The position numbers and the translations under genes are program-made. Below are positions 12,474 through 23,153 of a stretch of 64,000 nt of DNA, piece by piece (position 1 is the first letter of the stretch; every line of letters starts with the position of its first letter). The notes under the pieces were generated by a model. It was not told the DNA's origin, did not search any database, and saw only the letters and a list, made by a program, of their open reading frames with translations. Location: positions 1,984,001 through 2,048,000 of the forward strand of contig JAPEIS010000008.1 in NCBI GenBank assembly GCA_029531795.1, in the 5' to 3' direction. Source of the DNA: Sclerotinia nivalis (Eukaryota; Ascomycota; Leotiomycetes; Helotiales; Sclerotiniaceae).

Positions 12474-14147
12474 TTGGTACAAGCCCAAATTATACAATCT
12501 CTACAAACAACAGAACATTTTCTCCGAGCTATACAAGGACTACCTCTAGCCACCAAATGGAAAAACATACTCGACGACAAGATTTCTGTTAGTCAAGCAA
12601 TTACAAATGATAAGGAAAAAGATAATTGGAATGTTTCTCCATCTGGTCAATTAAATCGCTTAATTGATCAAATTGACCAAATTGACCAAATTGACTAAAT
12701 TGACCAAATTGACCAAATCAATCGAACGGGTCAAAATAGACAATTAAACGTTACAGGATACAACAGATAGATCAACCTGATAATTATAATCAATGGACAT
12801 CAGCTCAAAGTTATAATAGACTCTAAAACAACCGGAAATTTTATTGTACAAGAAGCTGTACAAGAAACTGGTATAAGGTTCCAAACGAAAAAACATCTAT
12901 ATATATTGCAATTAATAGATAAACAATTAATTGATACTGAAAATAGGATAATACAAATAGAGATCAAGCCAATCGAAATGCAAATAGATAAATATCACGA
13001 ATTCATATAGCTTGATATAGTTCTACTAGAGAATCATTAGATCATATTGAGTATACCATAATTGATACAGCACAATCCCAATATTAATTGGAATCGAGGA
13101 ACTTTGATACTCGACCAATGCGATTGCAATCATCGAGATACACACAAATCTGCAAAACTGAACACACACTTTAAAGAGTTGAAAGCAAACAACCCTATCG
13201 ATATAGAATACCAAACCCAGGATCCTTCATTGACGGATATACCAATGGAATACAGAAAATACGCAAAACTTTTCGAAGAACAAAAAAACCACAAAGCTTT
13301 ACCAAAACACAAACCATAAGATCACGAAATAATACTAACAGAAAGAAAAATGCCTCCATTTGGGCCTATTTATCAAATATCGAAAGAAGACTTAAGGACA
13401 CTCAAAGAATACATTGACAACAGTTTAAAGAAAGGATAGATCAGAGAATCCACCTTACAAATAACTAGCCCTGTATTATACACACCTAAAAAAGATAGAA
13501 CCAAGAAACTATACATAGATTATCGCAAACTCAACAATATAACAATCAAGAATCGATATCCACTTCCATTAGCTACGGAATTGAAAGATCGATTGGGGAA
13601 AACCAAAATCTTCTCTAAATTTGATTTACAAAACGACTTTCATCTAATCAAAATGAAGAAAAATAAAGAATAGAAAACAGTATTCAAAATTCGATACGGA
13701 CTATACAAGTATCAGGTTATACCATTTGAATTAATCAATGTATTAGCAACGTATATATATTTAGTAAATAACATATTGAGAAAGTATCTCGATATTTGTT
13801 ATATTTGTTATTTGGATAACATATTAATCTATTCGGAGACTCTAGAACAACACATTCAAGATATCAGCAATATTTTAGTATACTTGGAAAAAGCAGACCT
13901 TCAGTGCAAACCCAGCAAATGTGTATTCCATATTATAGAGACAGAGTTTTTAGGTTATACAATCTTTCCAGAAGGATTCAAGATAAGTTCAAACAAATTA
14001 CAAACTATTCAAGAATAGAATCAACCTATAAACATTAAAGAAGTACAATCCTTTTTAGGATTTGTCAACTTTTATTGTAGGTTTATTAAAGATTATTCGA
14101 AAATAGCAATTCCGATATCCGAAATAATCAAAAAGAATCAGGGAGAG
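12474..14147 (+). pseudogene. Truncated third Gypsy element: Gag end, protease and reverse transcriptase
   Basis: A different Gypsy lineage from its neighbours. A Gag C-terminus ends in an Ile-Asp-Gln repeat (12662-12715), then a retropepsin-like stretch (about 12840-13060). The reverse transcriptase follows (about 13350-14140), with DYRKLNNITIKNRYPLPL and the active-site motif mutated to YLDN. Stops are mostly TAA/TAG where CAA/CAG/TGG are expected. The coding sequence ends abruptly after SFLGFVNFYCRFIKDYSKIA, where RNase H should follow, at the inverted LTR-like block starting at 14148. No RNase H or integrase of this lineage is found elsewhere in the window. Its left edge may lie as far left as about 12300. 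Confidence 0.7.
12662..12715 (+). repeat. 9-bp tandem repeat AATTGACCA, six copies
   Basis: Six near-perfect copies inside the third element's Gag, encoding a repeated Ile-Asp-Gln tripeptide with one copy carrying a stop. The same unit appears three times at 50044-50070. Confidence 0.85.
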
Positions 14148-14360
14148 TATCACGGAGGCAGCAGACAGGATAACAGAAATCACTTTTATTGATAAGACGT
14201 AGCTCGAAGAGCTACGTTTCTATAGAAGGAACGGTTCCTTAAATACATTTATGTGTAGCGCTAGCCCCGACCGGGGCTAGCCTACACTTATCCGAGGTCC
14301 GACTCCTATGGGTCGGAACCCGAGCGGTCTCCGTATACCATATACGGGGACCCCGTGACA
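14148..14360 (-). repeat. Inverted LTR-like block packed with hairpins, not RIP-mutated
   Basis: On the minus strand it begins TGTCACGGGGTCC and ends CCTCCGTGATA, the terminal signature of other LTRs in this window. The minus-strand 3' 110 bp match the end of the LTR at 18059-18295 apart from transitions, in opposite orientation. It is GC-rich and unmutated. No 5-bp target duplication flanks it (GAGAG left, ATATT right). Hairpins are visible at 14197-14217 (9-bp arms, 3-nt loop), 14253-14287 (16 bp with one bulge), about 14296-14314 and 14330-14354. Confidence 0.7.
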
Positions 14361-16233
14361 ATATTCTCCCTACAAAACACCAATAAACTACCCCCGCACC
14401 GATTATACAACTACGATATCCATCTGAAGGAGAAAACCAAATTATTATTTAGAATTCTCTATTCCATATCCCAAAACAAACTTATTACTTTGAAAGATTA
14501 ACTATCCGAGAATTTTCAAAAAGGATTCATCTATTCGAATTTATCCGCTTCAGTTTCGTCTATTTTATTTATCAAGAAATCCAATAAAAGATTACAATTT
14601 TATATCAACTATCGAACTCTAAATAATCTATCAGTGAAAGATTATTATCTATTATTGTTTACTAAAGAATCCTTGAACAATCTAAAAAGAATAAAGTTCT
14701 TTACGAAAATCAATATTATTTTTACATTCAATAATATAAGGATTAAAGAAGAATAAGAATATTTAATTGTTTTCTATACCTATTTCAATCTATTTGAAAT
14801 CCTAATTATACTCTTTGAATTGATTGATGTACCCGCTACATTCCAACATTTTATTAACAATATTCTACAAAAATATCTAAATATATTCTATACTATTTAT
14901 CTAAATGATATTCTGATCTACAATAGAATCTATTCTGAATATATTATTTATATTTAAAAGATTCTGGAAGTTCTAAGGAAAGTTGATTTATATACGAATC
15001 TGAAGAAATACGATTTTTTGAAATCTGAAACCAAATTCCTAGATTTTATTGTAAATCGGGAAAGTATTTAAATGAATTCTACAAAGATCAAAACGATCAT
15101 CGAATAGAAGATTCCAATCCATCTAACAAATATACAAGTATTTATCAAATTTGGCAATTTCTATCGACAATTTATTTATAATTTCTTGTTTATCATATAC
15201 CCACTGATTAATCTAATCCGAAAAAATATCCCATTTGTTTGAAATCCTGTTTATACAAAAGCTTTTTCCACTTTGAAGATAACATTTACTGAAACACCAA
15301 TTCTAACTACTTTCGATTGAGAAAAAGATATAATTATAAAGACCAATATATTCGATTTTGTATCTACTAAAATACTATCCCAATATAACAATATAGAAAT
15401 TCTAAAACCTATTATATATTTCTCGAAAAAATATTCGATCACCAAATATAATTACAAGATTTACAACAAAGAATTATTAACCATTATTCGATACTTCAAA
15501 AAATAATATCCAAAACTAAAAAGAACATCGTTTCCGATCCAAATAATTACAGATCATAAGAATTTAGAGTATTTTACAATTATCAAATTATTGAACCACT
15601 ATCAAACTCATTGATCTGAATTTCTATTTCGATTCAATTTCAAGATTATCTATCGACCAAATAAACAAAAAACTAAACCTAATACTCTAATCAAAAAATC
15701 AAAAGATCTACCTAAAAAAAGAAATAAATACCTTTTACATCAAAATCAAACGATTTTGAAATTAGAAAATCTTAATCCTATTTTATTCTCTATATCTATT
15801 TCTACTTCTATATCTATTTCGTTTATACTTATTTCATTTGATCTAATAGATTCTTTAAAGAAAAGAATTCGTTTTATAATCACTACCTATAATCAATCCC
15901 ACCAATCGCTAAAAGAACCTAATTCAATTCATTCAATCTCCAAATCTATCCTATCCATCTCTAATTCTCCATCCATTTTTAATATTCTATTTATCTCCAA
16001 AACTCTGTTAATCCCTGAATCATTATTTGTTTCTATTACTTCGCTTAATCAACCTCCAATATCTATTATAATCCTTGATCTATTATTCAAACTATTAAAA
16101 GAATTGAAAACTTTATTTACTAAAATATATATATTCGATTTTATATCTATATCTATTCTAAAAACCTTAATAAAGAAAACATCTAAACATCCCTATATTA
16201 TTTTATCCAAATATATTGAAAATAATAATCTAT

Positions 16234-16521
16234 TGTGAGAAAGTTGGATTGCTAGGGCCACATACGTAGCTAGTTCATAGGCATTAGGTTACATGATCAT
16301 TCGTAGTTAAATATAAGGAGAAGGCTTTGCCTTCCCTTCTAGAATAATCAATCGTTTTCATTAGTCTTTTTGCATACCCACTGTATACAACCCCCAACCC
16401 ATTATTATTCACATTAGTTCTACTATTCGAAGTTTATACAATGTAGTCTGATCAGTTCGTATCCTATTCCCCCTCGCAGCGTGCTATCGGGACGCACGTA
16501 TCTCGACCTACCTCTATCACA
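16234..16521 (+). repeat. Solo LTR, 288 bp, in nested Pol
   Basis: Begins TGTGAGAAAGTTGG and ends CTATCACA, with inverted ends TGTGA/TCACA. It is flanked on both sides by CTAT (16230-16233 and 16522-16525). Removing it and one CTAT rejoins the integrase frame. A five-base duplication does not fit, so the duplication is probably 4 bp. Its composition is much less AT-rich than the host. Confidence 0.8.
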
Positions 16522-16900
16522 CTATTATATTATTACAAAAAACTTTTCGTTTCTAATCACAATAATCTAAAAACTAAACTACTTTACCTAATCCACAACT
16601 CCCTTACTACAAATCACCCGCACCATATTTATATCTTCGAGCTTCTATCCCGAAACTACTATTGACCTGAATATTATAATTACATCAATTATTGAATATA
16701 TAATTATCATAACTACTATCAAACAATATTGAACTGTAGAAAATAAAAAAGTATCCTTTACCCATTCCCAATCCTTCAACAAATGTAAAGGGATATATCG
16801 ATCGATTTCATAATATATTTTCCAAAAAGTTTTAATTATAATATAATATTTATAATAATCAACCAATTAACTAAAATAAAGTATTTCCTATTTTATTATT

Positions 16901-17045
16901 GTCGGAACATGGTCACGTGTTGTTACCCCACCTTGATATATAACCTCTCTGTACGGAGAGAACCTTAGAAGAAAAACAACTCATTATACAATACAATATT
17001 ATTCATCTAATTTGAATACCGTTGTTATCCCCTGTCTTCCCAACA
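16901..17045 (+). repeat. Solo LTR, 145 bp, in nested integrase
   Basis: Begins TGTCGGAACATGG and ends TCCCAACA, with a perfect 5-bp target duplication ATTAT on both sides (16896-16900 and 17046-17050). The integrase sequence continues across it. A different family from the TGTCACGG LTRs. Confidence 0.88.
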
Positions 17046-18058
17046 ATTATAATACTTATAATTCCGAAAAAATAATCCATTTGTTCCTGAAGTATATCTG
17101 AAAACTATACAATTTACCATCAATAATTATATCCAATCGTAACACTCAATTCATATTTGATTTCTAGAAATACATTTGTAAACACCTAAATACAATATCA
17201 AAACTATCGACAACTTATTATCCGAAAACCAATAAACAAATTGAAAAAGCAAATATTATACTCAAACAATATCTCCGATTATACATCTCATATCTACAAA
17301 ACAATTAATTCGAATAATTATCGATTACTGAATTTTCAATCAATTCTATCTAATCTGAAAGTTCCCATTTAACTCTATTCTTTACAAATTACAACTATTA
17401 TCTGTATATAAAATTTGAATTGTTCATCGTTATTAATCGCCCTAACATCCAGAATGCCAAAAAATTTATCAAGAAAATATCCCTGATCATTGAACATCTA
17501 AAAACCGAATTGATCATTAATCAAATTCATTATACAAAGAATACCGATATTCATTATACTTCTGTTCATCATTACAATCCTAATAATCTGATTTAATTAA
17601 ACACCAAAAATATCAAAACCCTAAAACCCTAAAAGAAACTAGATTGAAAGAATCTAAACCCATTCTGGATTCTACAAATTATAAGTATATATACTTACAA
17701 ACTCGAATTATCTATCTCAATAAAAAATCACCCTATATTCCATATAAACTTACTACATTTCATTTATAACAATCCTATCCCTAATCAATACAATCCACCC
17801 TTTCCTTTCATTGAAATTAAAAGAATCGAATAATTCGAGATAAAGAAAGTTCTGAATTCCCGCTAAAAGCATCACAATCACAATAGCCCCTATCTGAAAT
17901 ATACCGTCCAATAAATCGACTACAACAAACCAACCAAAAAGCCTACTGATTACCTAAACAACACTCGAAAACTAATCCAGAATTACTATCAAAGATATTC
18001 GGATAAATCTAATCCTTATAACCACCTCAACAGAATTCAGCCTTAAAAAAAAAAAATT

Positions 18059-18295
18059 TATTATAGAATCAAGATTAGACCATTAGATCAACCCTTTTAG
18101 TAAACTTCATCTATCCAATTCAGTACCAAATAGAACACACTCGATAATCATACTTTATAAAAACATTAAAACTCGGAGCTCTAACATATATAAATATATT
18201 TAAAGAAAACATTCCTTCTATAAAAACGTAGCTCTTCGAGCTACATCTTATCAATAAAAGTGATTTCTGTTATCCTATCTACTGCCTCTATAATA
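18059..18295 (+). repeat. Right LTR of nested element, RIP-mutated
   Basis: Starts TATTATAGAATCAAG right after an A-rich tract that probably served as polypurine tract. The first 31 bp align to the left LTR at 10630 with transitions only. The last 110 bp align to the inverted block at 14148-14360. The middle matches neither. It ends at the target duplication TGAAT. Confidence 0.7.
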
Positions 18296-20436
18296 TGAAT
18301 ATTGGATTACAAATTGATATTAACAAATGCAAATTCGAAATTACAAAAACAAAATATTTGGGTTTTATTATTATAATCGAAGGTATCGAAATAGATCAAG
18401 AAAAGATTACAATTATTATATTTTGAAAGTTGTTTTTGTATATAAAGGATTTACAACGATTTTTTAGTTTTGTTAATTTCTATTGATATTTTATAAAAGA
18501 TTTTTCAAAGATTTATTGTTTTTTCAACAATCTTTTGTAAAAAAATATTATATAGAAATGGATTATAGATTATATAAAGGCTTTTGATATTTTAAAAAAG
18601 GCTTTTATAACGATATCGATTTTGGTATACTTCAGTTATAGATAGAAAACTGTTTTGGAAATCGATATTTTCGATTAAACTTTAAAAGAAATTCTTTTGT
18701 AATATAATGATGATAATGTTTTGTATTTGATCGTTTATTTTTCATTTAAATATACAGCAATGGAATACAATTATAAGATCTATAATAAGGAACTATTCGT
18801 TATTATCAAGACAATGAAAGAATAATGTTCAGAATTTCAAAGTTTATAAAAGGAATTCGAGATTCTTATTGATTATAAGAATTTCGAATATTTTATAACT
18901 ACAAAGGTTTTCAATCAATAGCAAATGCAATAATCCGAATTTCTGTTTCAATATAATTTCTGTATAATTTATCGATTGGGAAACAAAACTATTCGATCAA
19001 ATATATTCAATAGAAAACACGAAGATCGATTGTATTGTTTTAATTCAAACGATAAATATCTAAAGAATCAAGAACACATTATTCTTTCCCAGAATTGTTT
19101 TGATATTGATCTTTATAAGGATTTAATTGGGTATATCAATTTGATACTAGTAAAAACAATATTACTATTCCACGACCAATCAATTGATGCCTTAATCGAT
19201 ACAATGTATACTAGATCCGATATTGCAAATCAATTCATCTTTGCTTTTAACAATCTATCAGTAATTAAATAATCAAAGAAGTATTATAAAATTCTTCAAA
19301 TCGTTATATAGAATTATTCGATCCAAAATAATAGAATTTATTATCGGGATAAGTTTTGGGTTTTATCAGATGATAAGCTCAAACTCCAAATTATCTATCG
19401 GATTTATTCTTCTAATTCTATCAATCATTTTGATCGAATTAAAACGATCGATTTTGTTTTTTGTATATATTGATAATCTAATATATATATAGAAATTGTA
19501 TCCTATATAAAAGTCTACAAACTTTGTATTCATACTAAATCGTCTAAATCAATGCCTCCCGGATTTTTGAAATTGTTATTTGTCTCTTTTCATATATGAT
19601 CTGATATCTCAATCGATTATATTATATTGTTCCCAGATTATATTTGTTACAATTCTATCTATAAATATATTTTGATAATAATCTACAGATTAATCAAAAT
19701 GAGATATTTCATAAGTATATATATATTAACAATAGAAAAGCTAATCGATATCTTCATCAATTGTATTTATATACTTTATGGATTTCCGAATAATATCATT
19801 TCCGATTAGGGAACACAATTCGTATCAGGATTCTGATTACAACTCTCGAAGCGATTAGAAGTTACCTTAAAATACTTTTCAGCTTTTCATCTTTAAACAG
19901 ATAATCAAACCGAATATATTAATTCGGTTTTGGAATAGTATTTACGAACTTTTGTTAATTATCATCAAAATGATTAATTGGATTGGTTATCCTTAATCGA
20001 GTTTGCGTTCAATAATGTGATTTCTGAAACGATTAATTGTTTATTCTTTTTCGTCAATTATAATTTTAATTTATATTTAGATATTAAGTTTAATAAACTT
20101 TGCTCACCGAATATAATTCTAATACAAAAACGGGAATTCTTTAAAGGTAATCAAATTGTAGATTGTATAAAATATATTTTGAAACAATTTTGTATTTTTG
20201 TATAATAGGTAATTGTTATTTATAAGGATTATATTAATCATTATTGTTTTAATTCACTTTGTTACATAATTGATCAGAAAATCTATATCAATATTAAGAA
20301 TATAAAGATCTTATATAAAACAAAAAAGCTAAATAATAAATGAATCGATCTTTACAAAATTATCAAAGTTTATTCTTATACTTGTTTTGTTCAATTATCT
20401 GAAAATGTTAAAATCTTTTTTGTTTTCCATTATTCT

Positions 20437-20582
20437 TGTCACGGGTTCGTAACCCGTTCCTAGCTAGTCTGCATGGCTGCCTAAGGCACCCATCCCCCAT
20501 ATAGTTGGCGCTCTTCCTAGCACCTTCTTCCTTCTTCGTAGAATATCATCATATCTTAAAGCACCCTACCACCACCGTGATA
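20437..20582 (+). repeat. Solo LTR, 146 bp, copy 1
   Basis: TGTCACGGGTTCG...CCGTGATA with perfect target duplication ATTCT (20432-20436 and 20583-20587). By eye it is identical over its whole length to 53408-53553. It shows no RIP changes although the host sequence is saturated with them. Confidence 0.93.
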
Positions 20583-20753
20583 ATTCTTTTTTATTTCTAA
20601 TTTATATTAATTTTCATTTCCCGATTCAAACAACGATTAACAAATCAAAATCCCTAATTATATAGAATAGAGTTTTGAAACGGAACGATAATAAGGATAA
20701 ATCTATTCAAAAATAGATATTTGAAAGAGTTCTAGATAATCATAATGAAGATG

Positions 20754-21115
20754 TATCACGAGATAGTACGATCACGGAGCACGTTGAAGGGATCGGAGAG
20801 AAGATGTATATAATGATAGTGTTAGAGTTAAAGTGTGTCTTGAATGAGAATTGTCTTGAATGATCTGCCCTCGATCTTAAGGATTGTGGGTGGTATATAT
20901 AGACTTAATAGAAGCTATCTAGCCGACGAGAAACATCAATTAGGCTAGGCTTCGATCTGTATGATATCAGGAGAGGATTGACGATTGTAAGGATCGACAA
21001 GATCTAGAAGAGTCTGATAACTAATATGAAATGAGGGGTTTAATGATCGTGAAGTATGGGGTGATCGTAGATCACCAGTTTATGTGAATCAGGTATCATG
21101 TGATTACCCGTGACA
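20754..21115 (-). repeat. Solo LTR, 362 bp, reversed, in outer chromodomain
   Basis: Minus-strand reading starts TGTCACGGGTAATC and ends CTCGTGATA. A perfect target duplication AGATG flanks it (20749-20753 and 21116-21120). It shares only the terminal signature with the 146-bp LTR, so it is another subfamily. Confidence 0.9.
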
Positions 21116-21563
21116 AGATGGCCATTATTATTTGATCAAATGAAGATATTACACATCAATTTGATAACCAACTAATGATTTAAAGGATAACGAAAAGGTT
21201 CTTATCGAATATCATTACCTTTACCCAAAGAAATTAAAGCTACCAATTTGGGTTCTAAAGTACCCCGATGCTGCTATATTGTAATCGGAATTATAGAATT
21301 TATAATTGAAATTATATAATATAATTGTTATATTTACTTTACGAAGATTCATTCGTATTAAGAAAATTCGTTTCGTTTAAAAGTATATTATATATTATTG
21401 CAATAAGGGATATAGTATTTGGGATATCGTATATTGAGGGATATTATATTATTAGGGAATATCATATATTTTTGTTCGGAAACCTAATTGAGGAAAGGGA
21501 CCTATATTTTTTCTTTATTTTTCTTTATTTTTTAATATCCATTTAAAATCAAATAGATTTCTT

Positions 21564-21573
21564 GAAAAGGGGG
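21564..21573 (+). promoter_or_regulatory. Polypurine tract of outer Gypsy element
   Basis: GAAAAGGGGG lies three bases before the 3' LTR, the expected place for the plus-strand primer of an LTR retrotransposon. Confidence 0.75.
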
Positions 21574-21576
21574 TAC

Positions 21577-21739
21577 TGTTATAGATTCATCCCTCTTCAC
21601 CTACACATAATCATGTATACCTTAGGTATATATATATATATTCATTTCTATATAATCAGATTATCTTCTTGACCTTCTTTTCCTTCTCGTAGTACAATTA
21701 TAGATCAACCTTATACATACCTTTTCCCTCACCGTGATA
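21577..21739 (+). repeat. 3' LTR of outer Gypsy element
   Basis: 163 bp, TGTTATAGATTC...ACCGTGATA. Same length as the 5' LTR; differences are largely transitions. It is followed by the target duplication TTAAA. Confidence 0.88.
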
Positions 21740-21744
21740 TTAAA

Positions 21745-22629
21745 TTTACACATGAGTTTATCTTGGACTATCGGATCTTCGGATTTGTAAGTATGGTAAT
21801 ACGTTGAGGTCTGTCTGCGATCCGGCCACGACAGAGATCGAATGAAATGGAGAGGAAAGTCTCGACAGCGATGCTTTGGGGTGATGGGATGTATGCTCAT
21901 CATTTAATGAGTACATTACTTACATTGGTGAAGTATGGTCTAGATACAGGTCCAAATGCTTTCATCCTCGAGACACAGCATATATACCCGCTCATCATCA
22001 CCATACAAACTTCAGTCAGTACATCCACACCTCCGTCCAAGTTCCAACACCAGTCAGTCTGTGCACCCATCAACCTCCACTAACAACATCCTCAAACACA
22101 GCTTCCCAGACCCGCACTTCCCTTCACACCTGGTGATCCCAAGTCCAGAATACGGATACCTAGTGCGTACCATTCCAAACCATCACCTCCCCCCATCCTG
22201 ACACCATCCGAAGAAAAAACATGCTTGAATAGTCCGGAAGATTTACTTTCCATTTCCACATGAATTAGCGTGGCTGAGTCGTATCGTGAAGCTGATATCA
22301 AACTTGTTCTCCCAGTCAGTTTGAGAAGTGTGCTTGATGAACCTGATCTTCTGATGTACATAAGTACAAATATATGTATATATATCACAGTGAGAAAGAG
22401 ATAATCTCATCAATCAAGTCTTCTCAAATGAATTTCTAATCCACTCCTTTATTATCAATCAATCATACCGCGGCTAGTCCTGCGAAAGACATTCCTTAAA
22501 AGAAATTTGATACCGACTCACGATTTACTCACGATTTACCTTCCTTTCAACGCATCAACAAGTACAGACAGATAAACAAATTTTATATACCCAACTACTT
22601 CCAATCAATCCTCCCTTGTAGAATTCAAA
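21745..22629. other. Intergenic region upstream of the LysM gene
   Basis: Before the outer retrotransposon inserted, this was continuous with sequence left of 6680. Small open frames here lack domains. The last 150 bp are the likely promoter and 5' UTR of the LysM gene. Confidence 0.5.
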
Positions 22630-23153
22630 ATGAAATATTCATTTACAGCCATCACATTTGCTTTCCTGGCAATGGCTCTTCATGCCTCTCCTATTCAATT
22701 GCAGGATCGAGAGTAAGATTTCATATCAAACCGTTCTATGATTTGTCGACTAATAAGATTTACAGTATGACAACCATGGAAGGCTCCAATGCAACCAATA
22801 CCACAATGCCAGGCATGCCGGCTCCACCCGCTCCTCCTGCCGATGCACCTCCCCCTCCAGCTGGTGCACCCCCACCCCCAACAGGCGCCTCCATCACCGA
22901 CGCATCCGGCCCCGCAAACATGACCAATTCCTCCAACAGCACCAGCACCAGTACCACCAACACAACCGGAATAGTACTCCCTGGAACAGCCGCAAACTGT
23001 ACCATGTTTTATACCGTATTGATGGGAGATACGTGTAATGCGGTTGATGTGAAGAATGGGATTACGTTTGATGTTTTGAAAAGTTTGAATACGGAGATTG
23101 ATGCTGCGTGTTCGAATTTGGTGGTGGGACAGGCGCTTTGTGTGAAGGGTTAG
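22630..23153 (+). CDS. Secreted single-LysM protein with Pro-rich and Ser/Thr-rich linker
   Basis: Two exons (22630-22712 and 22766-23153) around a 53-nt GT-AG intron with a CTAATAA branch site; 156 aa. Residues 1-20 form a signal peptide (KYSFTAITFAFLAMALHAS). A proline-rich segment (about 45-69) and an Asn/Ser/Thr-rich stretch with many N-glycosylation sequons follow. A C-terminal LysM-like domain spans about 105-156, with cysteines at about 106, 118, 143 and 153 in the fungal pattern (CTMFYTVLMGDTC ... CSNLVVGQALCV). LysM domains bind chitin or related glycans. In plant-associated fungi such secreted proteins can hide chitin from host receptors, but that role here is inference. The gene lies 890 bp from the edge of the retrotransposon nest, and its code is not RIP-affected. 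Confidence 0.85.

Larger units (their letters stand above)
14376..18050 (+). pseudogene. Pol remnant of nested chromovirus with C-terminal chromodomain
   Basis: A RIP-damaged Pol readable in order. Reverse transcriptase spans about 14400-15130 (INYRTLNNLSVKD; active site YLND for YLDD). RNase H spans about 15240-15650 (TDHKNLEYF). A linker follows, then the integrase zinc-binding region (about 16525-16720), the integrase core (to about 17400), and a chromodomain near 17830-18010 recognisable from the order EVLNSR ... YTVQWIGYN-like residues. Two solo LTRs interrupt it, and the frame rejoins across both once one target duplication is removed. Chromodomains direct integration to marked chromatin in functional relatives. 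This copy cannot be active. Confidence 0.8.
10630..18295 (+). mobile_element. Nested chromovirus (Ty3/Gypsy) insertion inside the outer element's reverse transcriptase
   Basis: Flanked by TGGAT (10625-10629) and TGAAT (18296-18300), a 5-bp target duplication with one RIP-type G-to-A change. Removing the insertion plus one duplication restores the outer reading frame exactly. The unit carries a Gag (11082-12010) and a long Pol (14376-18050) with reverse transcriptase, RNase H, integrase and chromodomain. A second, truncated Gypsy Pol (12474-14147), an inverted LTR-like block and two solo LTRs lie inside. The two terminal LTRs share only about their first 31 bp, so the unit is probably recombinant. 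Confidence 0.8.
18301..21560 (+). pseudogene. Pol remnant, C-terminal half (RNase H, integrase, chromodomain) of outer Gypsy element
   Basis: Continues the reverse transcriptase interrupted at 10629: IDINKCKFEI at about 18315, then a thumb region with SFVNFY. RNase H follows (about 18640-18960), the integrase zinc region and core (about 19300-20210, with GTQFVSGF at about 19808), and finally a chromodomain at about 20700-20753 continued after 21116 (EDGHYYLIK). The chromodomain is cut in two by a reversed solo LTR; the frame closes when the LTR and one AGATG are removed. Stops are frequent and mostly RIP-type. Confidence 0.78.
6680..21739 (+). mobile_element. RIP-degraded Ty3/Gypsy retrotransposon (outer element) with nested insertions
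   Basis: Two 163-bp LTRs (6680-6842 and 21577-21739) start with TGTTAY and differ mainly by C/T and G/A transitions. The element is flanked by CTAAA (6675-6679) and TTAAA (21740-21744), a 5-bp target duplication with one C-to-T change. A polypurine tract sits directly before the 3' LTR. Gag, reverse transcriptase, RNase H, integrase and a C-terminal chromodomain can be read in order, so it was a chromovirus-type Gypsy element. It is dead: CAA/CAG/TGG codons have become stops throughout. It is interrupted at 10630-18295, 20437-20582 and 20754-21115 by later insertions; removing these leaves an element of roughly 6.9 kb. Confidence 0.9.

Noticed and set aside
14143..14365. A clean solo-LTR insertion with target duplication at the hairpin block
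   Set aside because: The 5-bp flanks differ (GAGAG and ATATT) and the coding sequences on the two sides belong to different elements.
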